Of a stretch of 64,000 nt of DNA, positions 8,160 through 16,423 are shown in pieces. The stretch is taken from contig JAFOEU010000030.1 of NCBI GenBank assembly GCA_017387685.1, forward strand, positions 46,037 to 110,036. Direction: 5' to 3'. Position 1 is the stretch's first letter, and each line of letters opens with the position of its first letter. The notes beneath the pieces are model-generated. The model was not told the origin of the DNA. It searched no databases and worked only from the letters and a program-made list of their open reading frames with translations. Position numbers and translations under genes: made by a program. The DNA comes from Clostridia bacterium (GTDB lineage Bacteria; Bacillota; Clostridia; Oscillospirales; CAG-272).

Positions 8160-10439
8160 TCAGTTACCCGTATCAACTCTGATAAAGTCGATCTGATTGG
8201 TAACGAGGAAGGAGCCGCTGGAGTTGCTGTTGCCGAGGTAGCTGAAGGCGAAGTCGGCGGTGAAGGGATATGCGCTGAGGTCAGTCGCTGAGCCGCCGTT
8301 GAAGTCGCCGGTGACGAGGTTGATATTCTCAACCGTCAGTACGCCGTCGCGGTAAACGCTGACAAAGCTCTTTCCGGTTATTGCATCATAGGTATTGACG
8401 AGCTTGATGACCGTGCCGGAGGAGAGGCGGGAGCCTTCGTCGGAGTAGTTATAATAGCCTGCATTGGCAGCAAAGCCCTTGACGTCGTAATCCGAAACCG
8501 TCAGCTTGCCGCCGCGGTAGGAGAGCGCCTTATTTCCCTTGATATTGGTCGCTTCGGTAGCAAGGATGAAGCCGTTCGCACCGGTTATGTCGCCGAAGCC
8601 GATCTCGATCGACCAGTTCTTATCCTGACGGAGGTCGATAGCCTTGACGATCTCAAGCTGTGCCTTGGTCAGGCAAAGGATGCCGTTTTCGAACTTGTAA
8701 GAGCCGAAAAGTGCCTTTTCGAGCATAGCGTTGACAACTCTGCCGTCCTTATCGCGAGCGAGGAGGTCGCCGTCGAATTCCCAGGAGTACTGTGCGGGAA
8801 GATCGGCGGGAAGATCGATGCTGTTATCGAAGATCTTGTAGGTAACAGTTCCCTTTTCGCCCGACTTTGCGGTGAAGGTAACGGTGATCTGAACGTCGGA
8901 GAGCTCCTTGAGCTTCTTGATATTAACGCAACCGAAGTTTGCGCCCGACGCGTTTACCGCCTCGGCGGTGACGTCCTTTCCTGCGCTTGTGACCTTGATC
9001 TCAACCGTGCCCGCTGTCGAGCCGTCGGTCATACGGAACGCGAGATCGTCAGCCATTTCGGTGATATCGAGCTCAACTGTTGCGCCCGCCTTCGAGATCT
9101 TGCGATCCTCGGGTCTGCCCGAGCTGTTCGCCATCAGGAAGGAGAACTCCGAGCCGTGGAGCGCGCGGTACATATTGTAAGCCGCATCGGATGCGATGAG
9201 GGTATAGCCGAATTTGCCGTAGTGGTTGTTATTGTTCGAGCCGAAAAGGGTGCTCATCGGCATAGTCAGCGCGCCGTTTTTGAAGGTCGCGGTGTTGCCG
9301 TGGGTATCCTTATAGCTGTCGATGGAAGAATACTCCGCCATCATTCTGATGTAATTCTTGATATCGACGGTCTTTTTAGCAGTCGGTGCACCCGTGAAAT
9401 ACTCGGTAAGCGTTGTTGCCATAAAGACGTCGGGGTTCTTGTTGACAACGTCAAACTGAGTCGCAACGGTGGTGGAATAGAAAATGTCGTTGTTGAGAGT
9501 GTTCTTGTCGCCGCCCTGACGGACGCGCATTATTGCCATATATTCAAGTCCGGCATCCTTCTTGAGTCGGTTGAAGATAGCGGTAAGGCGCGCGGAATAG
9601 TCAACGGGATCGATACCGCGAACGCCGTCGCCCTCGCCCTGAAGCCAGTAAACGCCTCGGCTGACGATCTCGACCTTATCGGAGATGCCCTCATAGTATG
9701 CTACGCATTTATTGACCATCTCGACGGTATAATCAGTACCCGAGGTATCGGTTGCGCTCGTTGCCCAGCCGGAAATGGACGAACCGTTCTTACTCGTTCC
9801 CTGACCTGCGGATGAGCCGCCCTCGTGCCAGACGAGAACGTTCTTAACGGGATCGCCCGCCGCTACGCTCTGCGCGTAGAGCTCGGCAAGCAGAGTGCTG
9901 TGGAAGCCCTTGGTCGCCATAGTGAAATCGGAGGGGGACTTTGCCGCCGTGCCTCTGCCCGCGCCCCACCAATATGCCGTGCCGAGGGGGCAGGTGATAT
10001 CCGAGGTGGCGTTATCGAAATGGTTACCCGAGTTGCTCTGTCCCATAATAACGATGAGATTGAGCTTTGCCTTGCCGACGGTGACGTCGACGGTCTTGGT
10101 GCCGTCGCTGATCTTTACGGTACCGACGTCCTTGGCGTGGAAATAAGTCGCACCCTTGACGGTCTTCACCTCGACGGCATCGCCTTCAACGGTAACGCCC
10201 TCGGCATCGGGAAGGATGCCCGCGATCTCGGTGACGTAATCATCGTAAGAAAGAGTAATCGGATCGAGCGTTTCGATCTGAGGCTCGGTCTCAACGGGAG
10301 CCGCTGTGGTTTCGGGCTCGGAGGTAGTTGCGGGGGTTGCGGGGAAAGCGGAGGTCTCGGTAGAGCCCTCAGCGGGTGAGCAAGCGCAAAGGAGCGCGAG
10401 AGTTAGCGCGAGGATGAGAGCGAGTAGATTCTTTTTCAT
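8160..10439 (-). CDS. Secreted lipoprotein with sialate O-acetylesterase-like (SGNH) domain
   Basis: 759 residues. A signal peptide with lipobox LLCACS is followed by a Thr/Pro/Glu stalk (residues 25-60), a short Ig-like segment, then a SASA-type SGNH hydrolase: GQSNSGN near residue 135 holds the nucleophile Ser and WLQGEGDG near 268 fits block III. Residues 560-759 look like a LamG/concanavalin-type beta-sandwich that may bind glycans. Carbohydrate O-deacetylation at the cell surface is the likely role, with no evidence for sialic acid itself. Two ATGs compete: the one at 10445 overlaps the upstream stop (ATGA) but sits only one base after AGGAG; the one at 10439 is 7 bases away and was chosen. 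Last gene of the 12822-8160 operon. Confidence 0.82.
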   Translation of the reverse strand: MKKNLLALILALTLALLCACSPAEGSTETSAFPATPATTSEPETTAAPVETEPQIETLDPITLSYDDYVTEIAGILPDAEGVTVEGDAVEVKTVKGATYFHAKDVGTVKISDGTKTVDVTVGKAKLNLIVIMGQSNSGNHFDNATSDITCPLGTAYWWGAGRGTAAKSPSDFTMATKGFHSTLLAELYAQSVAAGDPVKNVLVWHEGGSSAGQGTSKNGSSISGWATSATDTSGTDYTVEMVNKCVAYYEGISDKVEIVSRGVYWLQGEGDGVRGIDPVDYSARLTAIFNRLKKDAGLEYMAIMRVRQGGDKNTLNNDIFYSTTVATQFDVVNKNPDVFMATTLTEYFTGAPTAKKTVDIKNYIRMMAEYSSIDSYKDTHGNTATFKNGALTMPMSTLFGSNNNNHYGKFGYTLIASDAAYNMYRALHGSEFSFLMANSSGRPEDRKISKAGATVELDITEMADDLAFRMTDGSTAGTVEIKVTSAGKDVTAEAVNASGANFGCVNIKKLKELSDVQITVTFTAKSGEKGTVTYKIFDNSIDLPADLPAQYSWEFDGDLLARDKDGRVVNAMLEKALFGSYKFENGILCLTKAQLEIVKAIDLRQDKNWSIEIGFGDITGANGFILATEATNIKGNKALSYRGGKLTVSDYDVKGFAANAGYYNYSDEGSRLSSGTVIKLVNTYDAITGKSFVSVYRDGVLTVENINLVTGDFNGGSATDLSAYPFTADFAFSYLGNSNSSGSFLVTNQIDFIRVDTGN

Positions 10440-10441
10440 TT

Positions 10442-12055
10442 TCATTCTCCTTTCGGCTCGGAGCAGATATAATAGCTGTCCCCGAAGTGAAGTTCATTTT
10501 TATATAGGTAGAAAACTTCGTTTTCTACTTTAAGCTCATCGCAAATCGCCCGCTCGGTGTGACCGTCGCGGAAGTGAAGGATGCACTCGGGCGCGTTTTC
10601 GGTGGGCTCGACAGCGATCGGATAACCGAGGAAGTACTCGCCGTGGTCGGTAGTCCACGCATCGAAGCCCGAAAGGTATGTGTTGTCGTTCGAAGGACCG
10701 TTTACCTCCCACTTGCTCGGCGAGAGAGTCCACGAGCGCGACCAGACGAAGACGTGGAGCATACGGAATTTGGCGTATTCATTGAAAAGACGGTTGATAT
10801 TGACATCCTCGGGATTGTAGCCCGCGGCGCAACCCTCTGTGAGCTGAGCGACGCGGTAGATTCTGTCCTCGGCGGCATCGCGGGTCTCGGGTGCTTCCGG
10901 GATATTCTTTCCGCCCTCGCACCAGCCAAGGGGAAGATAGGGGATGCGGCGATGGACGTAGCGGAGTCCCGGGCCAAGCGAGCCGCCCATAATTCCGATG
11001 CAGTTTTCCTGCGAAAGTCCGTCACGGAGAAGCTCGTCGGTCATGGCGGTCAGAAGCTCGACCTTGTGGTACTTTGCCGACGGCTTGATCTCGATCAGCA
11101 CGGGTGTGTCGGGGTACTGCTTCATTTCGTGCATCAGATCGGAGAATTTATCAATCGACTCATTCGGATGCTCAATGCGACGGAGAGAGGACAGGAATTC
11201 GTAGCTGCTCTCCTCGGTCACGGCGACCTCACAATCGAAAAGCCCCTTGGTGTTGGTGTTATGCATAACCACCGCGACGTCATCCGAGGTCAGCTTGACG
11301 TCGATCTCTGCGCCGTCGAAGTAGTGCTTCGCGGCGGCAACGACCGAGGTGATCGTGTTTTCGGAAAATTCACCGTTATTTGAAAATCCCTTGTGCGCCA
11401 AGAGGTTGCGGCGGCGGAAATTCGTTCCCTCGGGGAAAGACGAGAGGAACGAGTACGCGCCCGCAAGGTCGGCGGTGATGATACCGTTTACGCCGCGTGT
11501 TGCGAGCTTACCGAAGCCGCCCTCTGAAATAACGTGTATAAATCTCTGCTGGAGCGAATGAACGGCATCGGCAGTTGCGATCTCAGCGTCAAGAATGACC
11601 GAGGTCGCGCCGCTTGCGACTGCAATTCCGGGTAATTTTTCGATTTCAGGTGTCTTTCCTCTGCAATCGAGCATTCCGCGGAGCATCGGCATCGCGTTGT
11701 AAGCCTTTGCGAGAATTTCCTTCTTATCAAAAGAAGCGCAAAGGATCGCATCGCCGACGTGGTTGAGGTCGCAGAATTCCGCGAGGGGCGCCACGGTTGC
11801 CTCGCTGTCGATATAAAGGATCGGCACGGAACGCGAGCAGAGCGCAAGGACGTCGTAAAGTGCCTCACCCGCGACGGTCAAATCGGGCGTGATATGTAAG
11901 ATCACGTTCTGCGGAGGCATTTCCGAGGTCAGCGGCGCAAGATCAGCCGCACAATTGACCTCAAGCGTAACCGTCGGCGCGGCGACTACCGGGCAGACGG
12001 GCATATAAATGTCCTTTGAAAAGGACGCACGGATGCTTTGATAAAGTGGTTTCAT
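10442..12055 (-). CDS. Glycerophosphodiester phosphodiesterase with extra degenerate N-terminal half
   Basis: 537 residues, longer than the usual ~250 of a GDPD domain. Residues ~215-495 hold a full GDPD barrel: LLAHKGF (HRG motif with Lys for Arg), ENTITS, GAEIDVKL with the metal-binding Glu and Asp, VVMHN, LIEIKPS, and the end FDAWTTD. The preceding ~200 residues lack the HRG and ExD motifs but resemble the second half of the same fold (AILCASFDKKEI, then GVNGIITADLAGAY), so they look like a decayed duplicate. No signal peptide, so hydrolysis of glycerophosphodiesters would be cytoplasmic. Start has GGAGG 7 bases away; 2 bases after the nucleoside phosphorylase stop. Confidence 0.85.
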   Translation of the reverse strand: MKPLYQSIRASFSKDIYMPVCPVVAAPTVTLEVNCAADLAPLTSEMPPQNVILHITPDLTVAGEALYDVLALCSRSVPILYIDSEATVAPLAEFCDLNHVGDAILCASFDKKEILAKAYNAMPMLRGMLDCRGKTPEIEKLPGIAVASGATSVILDAEIATADAVHSLQQRFIHVISEGGFGKLATRGVNGIITADLAGAYSFLSSFPEGTNFRRRNLLAHKGFSNNGEFSENTITSVVAAAKHYFDGAEIDVKLTSDDVAVVMHNTNTKGLFDCEVAVTEESSYEFLSSLRRIEHPNESIDKFSDLMHEMKQYPDTPVLIEIKPSAKYHKVELLTAMTDELLRDGLSQENCIGIMGGSLGPGLRYVHRRIPYLPLGWCEGGKNIPEAPETRDAAEDRIYRVAQLTEGCAAGYNPEDVNINRLFNEYAKFRMLHVFVWSRSWTLSPSKWEVNGPSNDNTYLSGFDAWTTDHGEYFLGYPIAVEPTENAPECILHFRDGHTERAICDELKVENEVFYLYKNELHFGDSYYICSEPKGE

Positions 12056-12057
12056 AT

Positions 12058-12822
12058 TTATTCCTCCGATACGAAATATGCGAGACCCAGAGCAATCTCA
12101 AAATGCCCCGAATCGTGCTGTGTGTGCTTGATCTGTCCCTCTTTCGCTCTCATCGTCCACTTCGGGGAGTCGAGAAGGTCGCCGCTTGTGAAGAATACGA
12201 AGAGCTTGAGTCCGCGGAATGCACATACAGCCTGAACTCCCGCGCATTCCATCTCGACAGAAATACATCCGTCCGCCTTGCGCTTGGCGAAGGTCGCCTC
12301 GGTCTCGCGGAAGATGGCGTCGGTGGTCCAGGTCTTGCCCTTGACGTACGCGATCTCGTTTTCCTTCATAAACGCCTCGACCGCTTCTGCGCCGGGGATA
12401 TCGATATAGTCGGATGCGGGGACGTAGTGATAGGACGTGCCCTCATCGCGGTACGCGGCGGTGGGGATCATGACCTTTCCGCGTGCGATCTCGCGGTCAA
12501 GACAGCCCGAGCCGCCGAAAAGGATATACTTATCCGTCGAGAAGACCGCGCGAGTGTCCTCGACCGATGCCGCCGCGGCGGGCGCACCGACAAAGGACTT
12601 AAAAAAGGCAAATTTTTTGTTCTTATATTTAATAAGGTAGATGGGGGTGTTTCCCGTAACCGACTTCGATTCGCCGATCTCGACGCAATCATAGGTCTCG
12701 GTCACGAATTTTTCGATGACGTATGAAAAAGTGATGATGCAGGCGTCGACCTTTATGGCATCGGGATTTATAAAGGGATTCAGCTTCGCCGTAGGAGCGG
12801 GATCGAATGTCGTTGTTATCAT
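12058..12822 (-). CDS. Nucleoside phosphorylase (PNP/UDP family)
   Basis: A 254-residue cytoplasmic enzyme. Features of the PNP_UDP_1 family are the Gly-rich phosphate loop FGGSGCLD near residue 110, the segment VMIPTAAYRDEGTSYHY, and SVEMECAGVQAVCAF near residue 190, where the E-M-E binds the ribose. The TSYHY segment recalls uridine phosphorylases, but base specificity is not clear. The ATG at 12822 (MITTTFDP) was preferred because the upstream in-frame extension runs into the promoter at 12851-12879. First gene of an operon with GDPD and the acetylesterase-like lipoprotein, an unexplained mix of nucleoside and lipid salvage with glycan deacetylation. Confidence 0.87.
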   Translation of the reverse strand: MITTTFDPAPTAKLNPFINPDAIKVDACIITFSYVIEKFVTETYDCVEIGESKSVTGNTPIYLIKYKNKKFAFFKSFVGAPAAAASVEDTRAVFSTDKYILFGGSGCLDREIARGKVMIPTAAYRDEGTSYHYVPASDYIDIPGAEAVEAFMKENEIAYVKGKTWTTDAIFRETEATFAKRKADGCISVEMECAGVQAVCAFRGLKLFVFFTSGDLLDSPKWTMRAKEGQIKHTQHDSGHFEIALGLAYFVSEE

Positions 12823-12850
12823 AATATTCCCTCTTTTTTCATTTTCTTTA

Positions 12851-12879
12851 ATGATACCACAAAAACATCCCGTTGTCAA
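12851..12879 (-). promoter_or_regulatory. Promoter of the phosphorylase-GDPD-esterase operon
   Basis: Minus strand: TTGACA (12879-12874), 17-base spacer, TATCAT (12856-12851). Confidence 0.7.
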
Positions 12880-12882
12880 TAC

Positions 12883-12908
12883 AAAAAGACCGACAGATCG
12901 GTCTTTTT
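12883..12908 (-). terminator. Terminator of the PAP2 gene
   Basis: An 11-bp perfect stem (12883-12893 with 12898-12908) around a 4-base loop, with T-run on the minus side. It sits 7 bases after the PAP2 stop and directly upstream of the next promoter. Confidence 0.85.
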
Positions 12909-12914
12909 GCATCA

Positions 12915-13571
12915 TTATTTTCTACCTTTTTCCATTATAAAGTCACAAGCGTAAGCCGCCACAAATCCCGCGCTTAAGAGAATTCCCCCGATAATATCGG
13001 TTATCCAATGCACTCCCGATAAAATTCTTCCAACTATCATAAAAGCGGTAAATATCAATATTACCGAAGCGGATGTACTGCGAAGAATTCCGTTTTTTAT
13101 CCGAGCGCGGAGCTGCATCGCCGCTGTCGGCATTACGCAAAGCGTAAGCAGAGTTGTAGACGACGGATAGGATGCTTCAAGTATTCCCTCGATCAGCACG
13201 GGGCGATAGTTTATTACCGCGTACTCAAAGAAAGCGTACGCCGACATCACCGCGATATAAAAAACTCCAAGGGCGATTATGCTTCGGTCGACCTTCAGAA
13301 TACTTCTCCTCCCTGCCCATTGGCAAAGTCCGAGGGCGGCAAATCCGAGCGCGGTGGCGATCGGCACGAGCCCGAGCCAATCCGTAATAACGTAAAGCGT
13401 CATATTTGTGCCCGTGGCGTTGTGGACAAATTGATTGAGCGTTGCAAATCCCACACTCGATCCACGCGGTCCTATCCCCCGCACGTCAACGAAGCGGACG
13501 AGGAGAGTCCACGTAACAAACGCGACGAGCAGACAGAGCGATACACACAGCATTTTTCGATTTCTTTTCAT
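12915..13571 (-). CDS. PAP2 superfamily membrane phosphatase with altered core motif
   Basis: 218 residues with about six TM helices. The PAP2 core is recognisable but altered. Motif 1 ends in YRP but lacks the usual Lys; motif 2 reads SYPSSTT where the family has PSGH or PSSH, so the His is Thr; motif 3 GRILSGVHWITD retains Arg, the nucleophile His and Asp. Members normally dephosphorylate undecaprenyl or phosphatidyl phosphates; the change in motif 2 leaves activity uncertain. The start at 13571 (MKRNRKML) has AGGAAGGA at good distance. The ribosome binding site is part of a 14-bp dyad with the promoter -10. Confidence 0.8.
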   Translation of the reverse strand: MKRNRKMLCVSLCLLVAFVTWTLLVRFVDVRGIGPRGSSVGFATLNQFVHNATGTNMTLYVITDWLGLVPIATALGFAALGLCQWAGRRSILKVDRSIIALGVFYIAVMSAYAFFEYAVINYRPVLIEGILEASYPSSTTLLTLCVMPTAAMQLRARIKNGILRSTSASVILIFTAFMIVGRILSGVHWITDIIGGILLSAGFVAAYACDFIMEKGRK

Positions 13572-13581
13572 AATAAAAATC

Positions 13582-13646
13582 CTTCCTATATAATACATCA
13601 GGCTTGCGCCGTAAAATATTATATAGGAAGAAGTCGATTTTTTCAA
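13582..13646 (-). promoter_or_regulatory. PAP2 promoter with 14-bp dyad joining the -10 box and the RBS
   Basis: Minus strand: TTGAAA (13646-13641), 17-base spacer, TATAAT (13623-13618). The -10 lies in one arm (13617-13630) of a perfect 14-bp inverted repeat. The other arm (13582-13595) holds the AGGAAG ribosome binding site. The arms are 21 bases apart. Confidence 0.65.
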
Positions 13647-13680
13647 GAAACGCGCCGTCACGCGGGCGACACGATCCGTG

Positions 13681-14286
13681 TCAGCGGAGCTTTATCAGCA
13701 AATACGCCTTGATTGCCGTCAGCGAGAATGCCAAAACCGCGGCGTAGGGCTGTAAGCTCACGGTAAAGAGCAACGTGGCGGCGACACCGAGTGACAAAGA
13801 AATGATTTTTTTATTTTTTACCCAAAATTCATTTTGACAATTTTGCAAAGCGAGCTCCGCGATGCCAAACAAAACAATTGCGGCGGTGATTCCGATATAA
13901 AGCACTTTGAGATAAGCCCGATCCCATCCGAGCATTAAAAGTGAGGACGGCACCACCGCACCCGGCGCTCTGTCCGCAAAAAGCGGCAGAAAAAGCAGAA
14001 GCAGCGCACAGAGATCGAGCAGACCGTAGATAAGATCGCCAAATCGGCTCGTCTTTTGATTTGCGGAGTCTTCCGCTAAAACCAAGATCTCATCACTCGA
14101 GAGCAATTCGTCCACCGTCACCGAGAAAAATTCCGCTATAGCCTTCAGCGACTCGATATTCGGATATCCTCTGCCCGACTCCCATTTTGAGACAGCTGTG
14201 CGCGAAACGTAGAGCTTTTCCGCGAGTTCCTCCTGCGTAAGCCCTCGGCGACGCCTGAGCTGTTGAATTTTTTCATTGAATTCCAT
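13681..14286 (-). CDS. XRE-family regulator with C-terminal membrane domain
   Basis: 201 residues. Residues 4-58 form a Cro/CI-type helix-turn-helix (LRRRRGLTQEELAEKLYVSR, then AVSKWESGRGYPN) ending in VTVDELLS. Residues ~85-200 have about four hydrophobic helices, giving a membrane-anchored regulator; this layout is common in clostridia, where the membrane part is thought to sense envelope state. The ATG at 14286 has AAGG 6-7 bases upstream and was chosen over an in-frame start that would overlap the nucleotidyltransferase gene. It is 8 bases downstream of that gene, probably co-transcribed. No target operator was identified. Confidence 0.85.
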   Translation of the reverse strand: MEFNEKIQQLRRRRGLTQEELAEKLYVSRTAVSKWESGRGYPNIESLKAIAEFFSVTVDELLSSDEILVLAEDSANQKTSRFGDLIYGLLDLCALLLLFLPLFADRAPGAVVPSSLLMLGWDRAYLKVLYIGITAAIVLFGIAELALQNCQNEFWVKNKKIISLSLGVAATLLFTVSLQPYAAVLAFSLTAIKAYLLIKLR

Positions 14287-14294
14287 AATAAACC

Positions 14295-14942
14295 TTAAAT
14301 ATATTTTTTCACCCAATCAAACAGATCGGCAGACGCCTCGGCGAAGTCAACCGCTTCGCCCTTTTTGAATTGAATGAAAGTCTCAATAATCGTTTTTTCA
14401 CCGTCATCCGCAACCGAAAGCAAGTCCGTCAAGCCGGCGTAATACTCCCCCGTCTTTCTGAAAACTATCGCTTGCACTGCGAAGGATGCGGATTTATAAA
14501 GCCCGAGCAGGATCTCCGTGCTCTTTTCGTGAAGCATATTATGCACACATCCGTGATAGATATTGCACGCGCCGATCTTTATTGCACGATCAACCGCGGC
14601 ACCGTCAATCAGCGGAAGCAAGCCGTCAAGACTGCCGCGAATCGGCTTTGTATCGCGGTAAAACTGAAAAAGATCGGAGGGCTCCCAAATCCAAAGCTCA
14701 TTTTTGCCCGAAAGGAATCCGCAGATCAGCTCGCGGTGTGGGAGCGTATCGAGCATTTCGCCGTATTTTTGAATATCCGCCGCCGAAAGCTCGTCGAGGA
14801 TCACAACGGTGTCGATATCGCTCGCATCTGTTGCCTCGCCTCGGGCGTAGCTCCCCTGCAGACCGACGAAAAAGACGCGGTCGGCAAAAGCGGTGTCAAG
14901 TGCCGCCAAAAAATCCTTCAGCCAAGATGAAATATCTATCAT
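14295..14942 (-). CDS. Nucleotidyltransferase-domain protein
   Basis: 215 residues. The N-terminal third has the NTase pattern GSYARGEATDASDID (GS-x9-DxD, residues 29-44) that binds metal and nucleotide. The helical C-terminal half resembles kanamycin/streptomycin nucleotidyltransferases in length and in the HEKSTEILLGLYKSAS helix. A role as an aminoglycoside- or small-molecule-modifying enzyme is possible, but there is no direct evidence of resistance. It starts 27 bases after the GH39-like gene with a good GAGG site and precedes the XRE regulator, so the three may form one transcript. Confidence 0.75.
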   Translation of the reverse strand: MIDISSWLKDFLAALDTAFADRVFFVGLQGSYARGEATDASDIDTVVILDELSAADIQKYGEMLDTLPHRELICGFLSGKNELWIWEPSDLFQFYRDTKPIRGSLDGLLPLIDGAAVDRAIKIGACNIYHGCVHNMLHEKSTEILLGLYKSASFAVQAIVFRKTGEYYAGLTDLLSVADDGEKTIIETFIQFKKGEAVDFAEASADLFDWVKKYI

Positions 14943-14969
14943 TTTCTGCCTCTTATAAAAATTTACCGC

Positions 14970-16322
14970 TTACAGCCTCTTGATCTTAATGAGATACGAG
15001 GAAAGATTGGGCATTCTAAACGCGGGGGTGAATCTTTCGCCGTAGTACGTTGCCTTGCCCACGAGCTCGAGATCGTGCGATTCGTCGAGCAAGTAGTATT
15101 CGATCGCGCATCCATCCTCCGCGCCGAAGCCCGAAAGATCGACCTCGACCTCCTCGGCGCACTTTTCGTCATCGTCGGAAAAGTGGGTCAGCATCACCGC
15201 CGCCTCGCCTTCACCGACCGCCGCGCAGGCGAAAAAGTCGCCGTTATCGATCTCCGCACTTACCGCGCAATCGAGGCGGTAGAGCTGATTGAACATATAA
15301 AAGGGATAGTAGCCCTTGAGCTTATCGCAGATACGGTCGGTCGAGAACATACCGTTCATTCCGCCCGGACGCGCATCGTAATACATCAGCATATCGAGCG
15401 GCTCGTATTGGCACGACTCGATCACCGCCGCAATAAAGGACGCGCCCTTGATTCCTTTCTCGCTTTTGAGAGAATATACCCAATCGTCGCCCGTCCAACC
15501 GCGGACGTAATTCCACTCGTTGAGTATGCTTTCGGTCTCCGCAAAGCCGTATTTATCAAGCAGTTCGCGGGCATAGCGCACCTTTTCTACGAATTTGTGA
15601 ACGTCTTTATCGTATCTGTGCCAAGAGAAAAAGTCGGGGACGATGCCGTTTTCCTTCAGCGCGCGGAAAAAGCCGTCAAGCCACACGGGTCTGAGTCCCG
15701 CCACCGCAGGACCGCCGATCTTCAGGTGCGGGAAGCACGCCTTCAGATGCTTATGCGCGATGCAGTAAAGCTCGTAGAACTGCGCCGCCGTACCGCCCCA
15801 GCAACGCTTATGCGTCGAATCGTCGGGATCGAGATCGGGCTCGTTCCAGATCTCCCAATACTTTATATCGTAATGAAATCCGTCCGCCCATCCCTCGGTA
15901 TAGTGGCGGATAATGTGCTCGCAAATGACCGCCCATTTTGCGAAATCCTTGGGCGGCAGAGTGCCGTATTTCTTAACGCCGTGCTCGATCTTCGAGCCAA
16001 GGCGGTAGAAGGTGCGGACTCCCGCAAATTCGCAGACCTTGATATATTCATCGGTCATAGCAAAATCGTAGGACTCGGGCAGATAGGGATCAGCATCGAA
16101 ATCCGTGAAAATATTATGCACGTCGACGGTGTGCTCGCCGCCGTAGGTCGAGTAAAACGCTGCATCGTGATTGCGCGCAAAAGGAATTCCCGCGGCGCAA
16201 TAATCGTCGATATTCGTAATTCGCTGATCTACCGCAAACTTATAAACGGGACCGTTGTTCACCGCGTGCATCGGCTTGACACAGCCGAGCTTTTTACCAA
16301 AATCAATATTTATCCTTGCCAT
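14970..16322 (-). CDS. GH39-like glycoside hydrolase
   Basis: A 450-residue cytoplasmic protein (no signal peptide) with a GH39/clan A TIM barrel. The acid/base Glu lies in KYWEIWNEPDLDP (about residue 160) and the nucleophile Glu in ILNEWNY (about residue 265). A beta-sandwich follows from about 350 to the end. GH39 enzymes include beta-xylosidases and alpha-iduronidases; substrate is not settled here. The ATG at 16322 has GGAGG 8 bases upstream and was chosen over the GTG at 16331 that overlaps the ribosome binding site. It has its own strong promoter and is followed by the nucleotidyltransferase and XRE genes. Confidence 0.82.
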   Translation of the reverse strand: MARINIDFGKKLGCVKPMHAVNNGPVYKFAVDQRITNIDDYCAAGIPFARNHDAAFYSTYGGEHTVDVHNIFTDFDADPYLPESYDFAMTDEYIKVCEFAGVRTFYRLGSKIEHGVKKYGTLPPKDFAKWAVICEHIIRHYTEGWADGFHYDIKYWEIWNEPDLDPDDSTHKRCWGGTAAQFYELYCIAHKHLKACFPHLKIGGPAVAGLRPVWLDGFFRALKENGIVPDFFSWHRYDKDVHKFVEKVRYARELLDKYGFAETESILNEWNYVRGWTGDDWVYSLKSEKGIKGASFIAAVIESCQYEPLDMLMYYDARPGGMNGMFSTDRICDKLKGYYPFYMFNQLYRLDCAVSAEIDNGDFFACAAVGEGEAAVMLTHFSDDDEKCAEEVEVDLSGFGAEDGCAIEYYLLDESHDLELVGKATYYGERFTPAFRMPNLSSYLIKIKRL

Positions 16323-16349
16323 ATTCTGCACCTCCGTGGGTTTTAATTC

Positions 16350-16378
16350 ATTATATCATTATTCATTGAGCTTGTCAA
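16350..16378 (-). promoter_or_regulatory. Consensus promoter of the GH39-like gene
   Basis: Minus strand: TTGACA (16378-16373), 17-base spacer ending TGA, TATAAT (16355-16350); a perfect match in both boxes. Confidence 0.8.
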
Positions 16379-16386
16379 GAAATTTG

Positions 16387-16421
16387 AAAACAAAAAGCAG
16401 GACGAGCCTGCTTTTTGTTTT
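16387..16421 (-). terminator. Terminator of the sugar isomerase gene
   Basis: A 15-bp perfect stem (16387-16401 with 16407-16421), 5-base loop, with T-rich tail on the minus side. It lies 3 bases after the isomerase stop. Confidence 0.85.
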
Positions 16422-16423
16422 CC

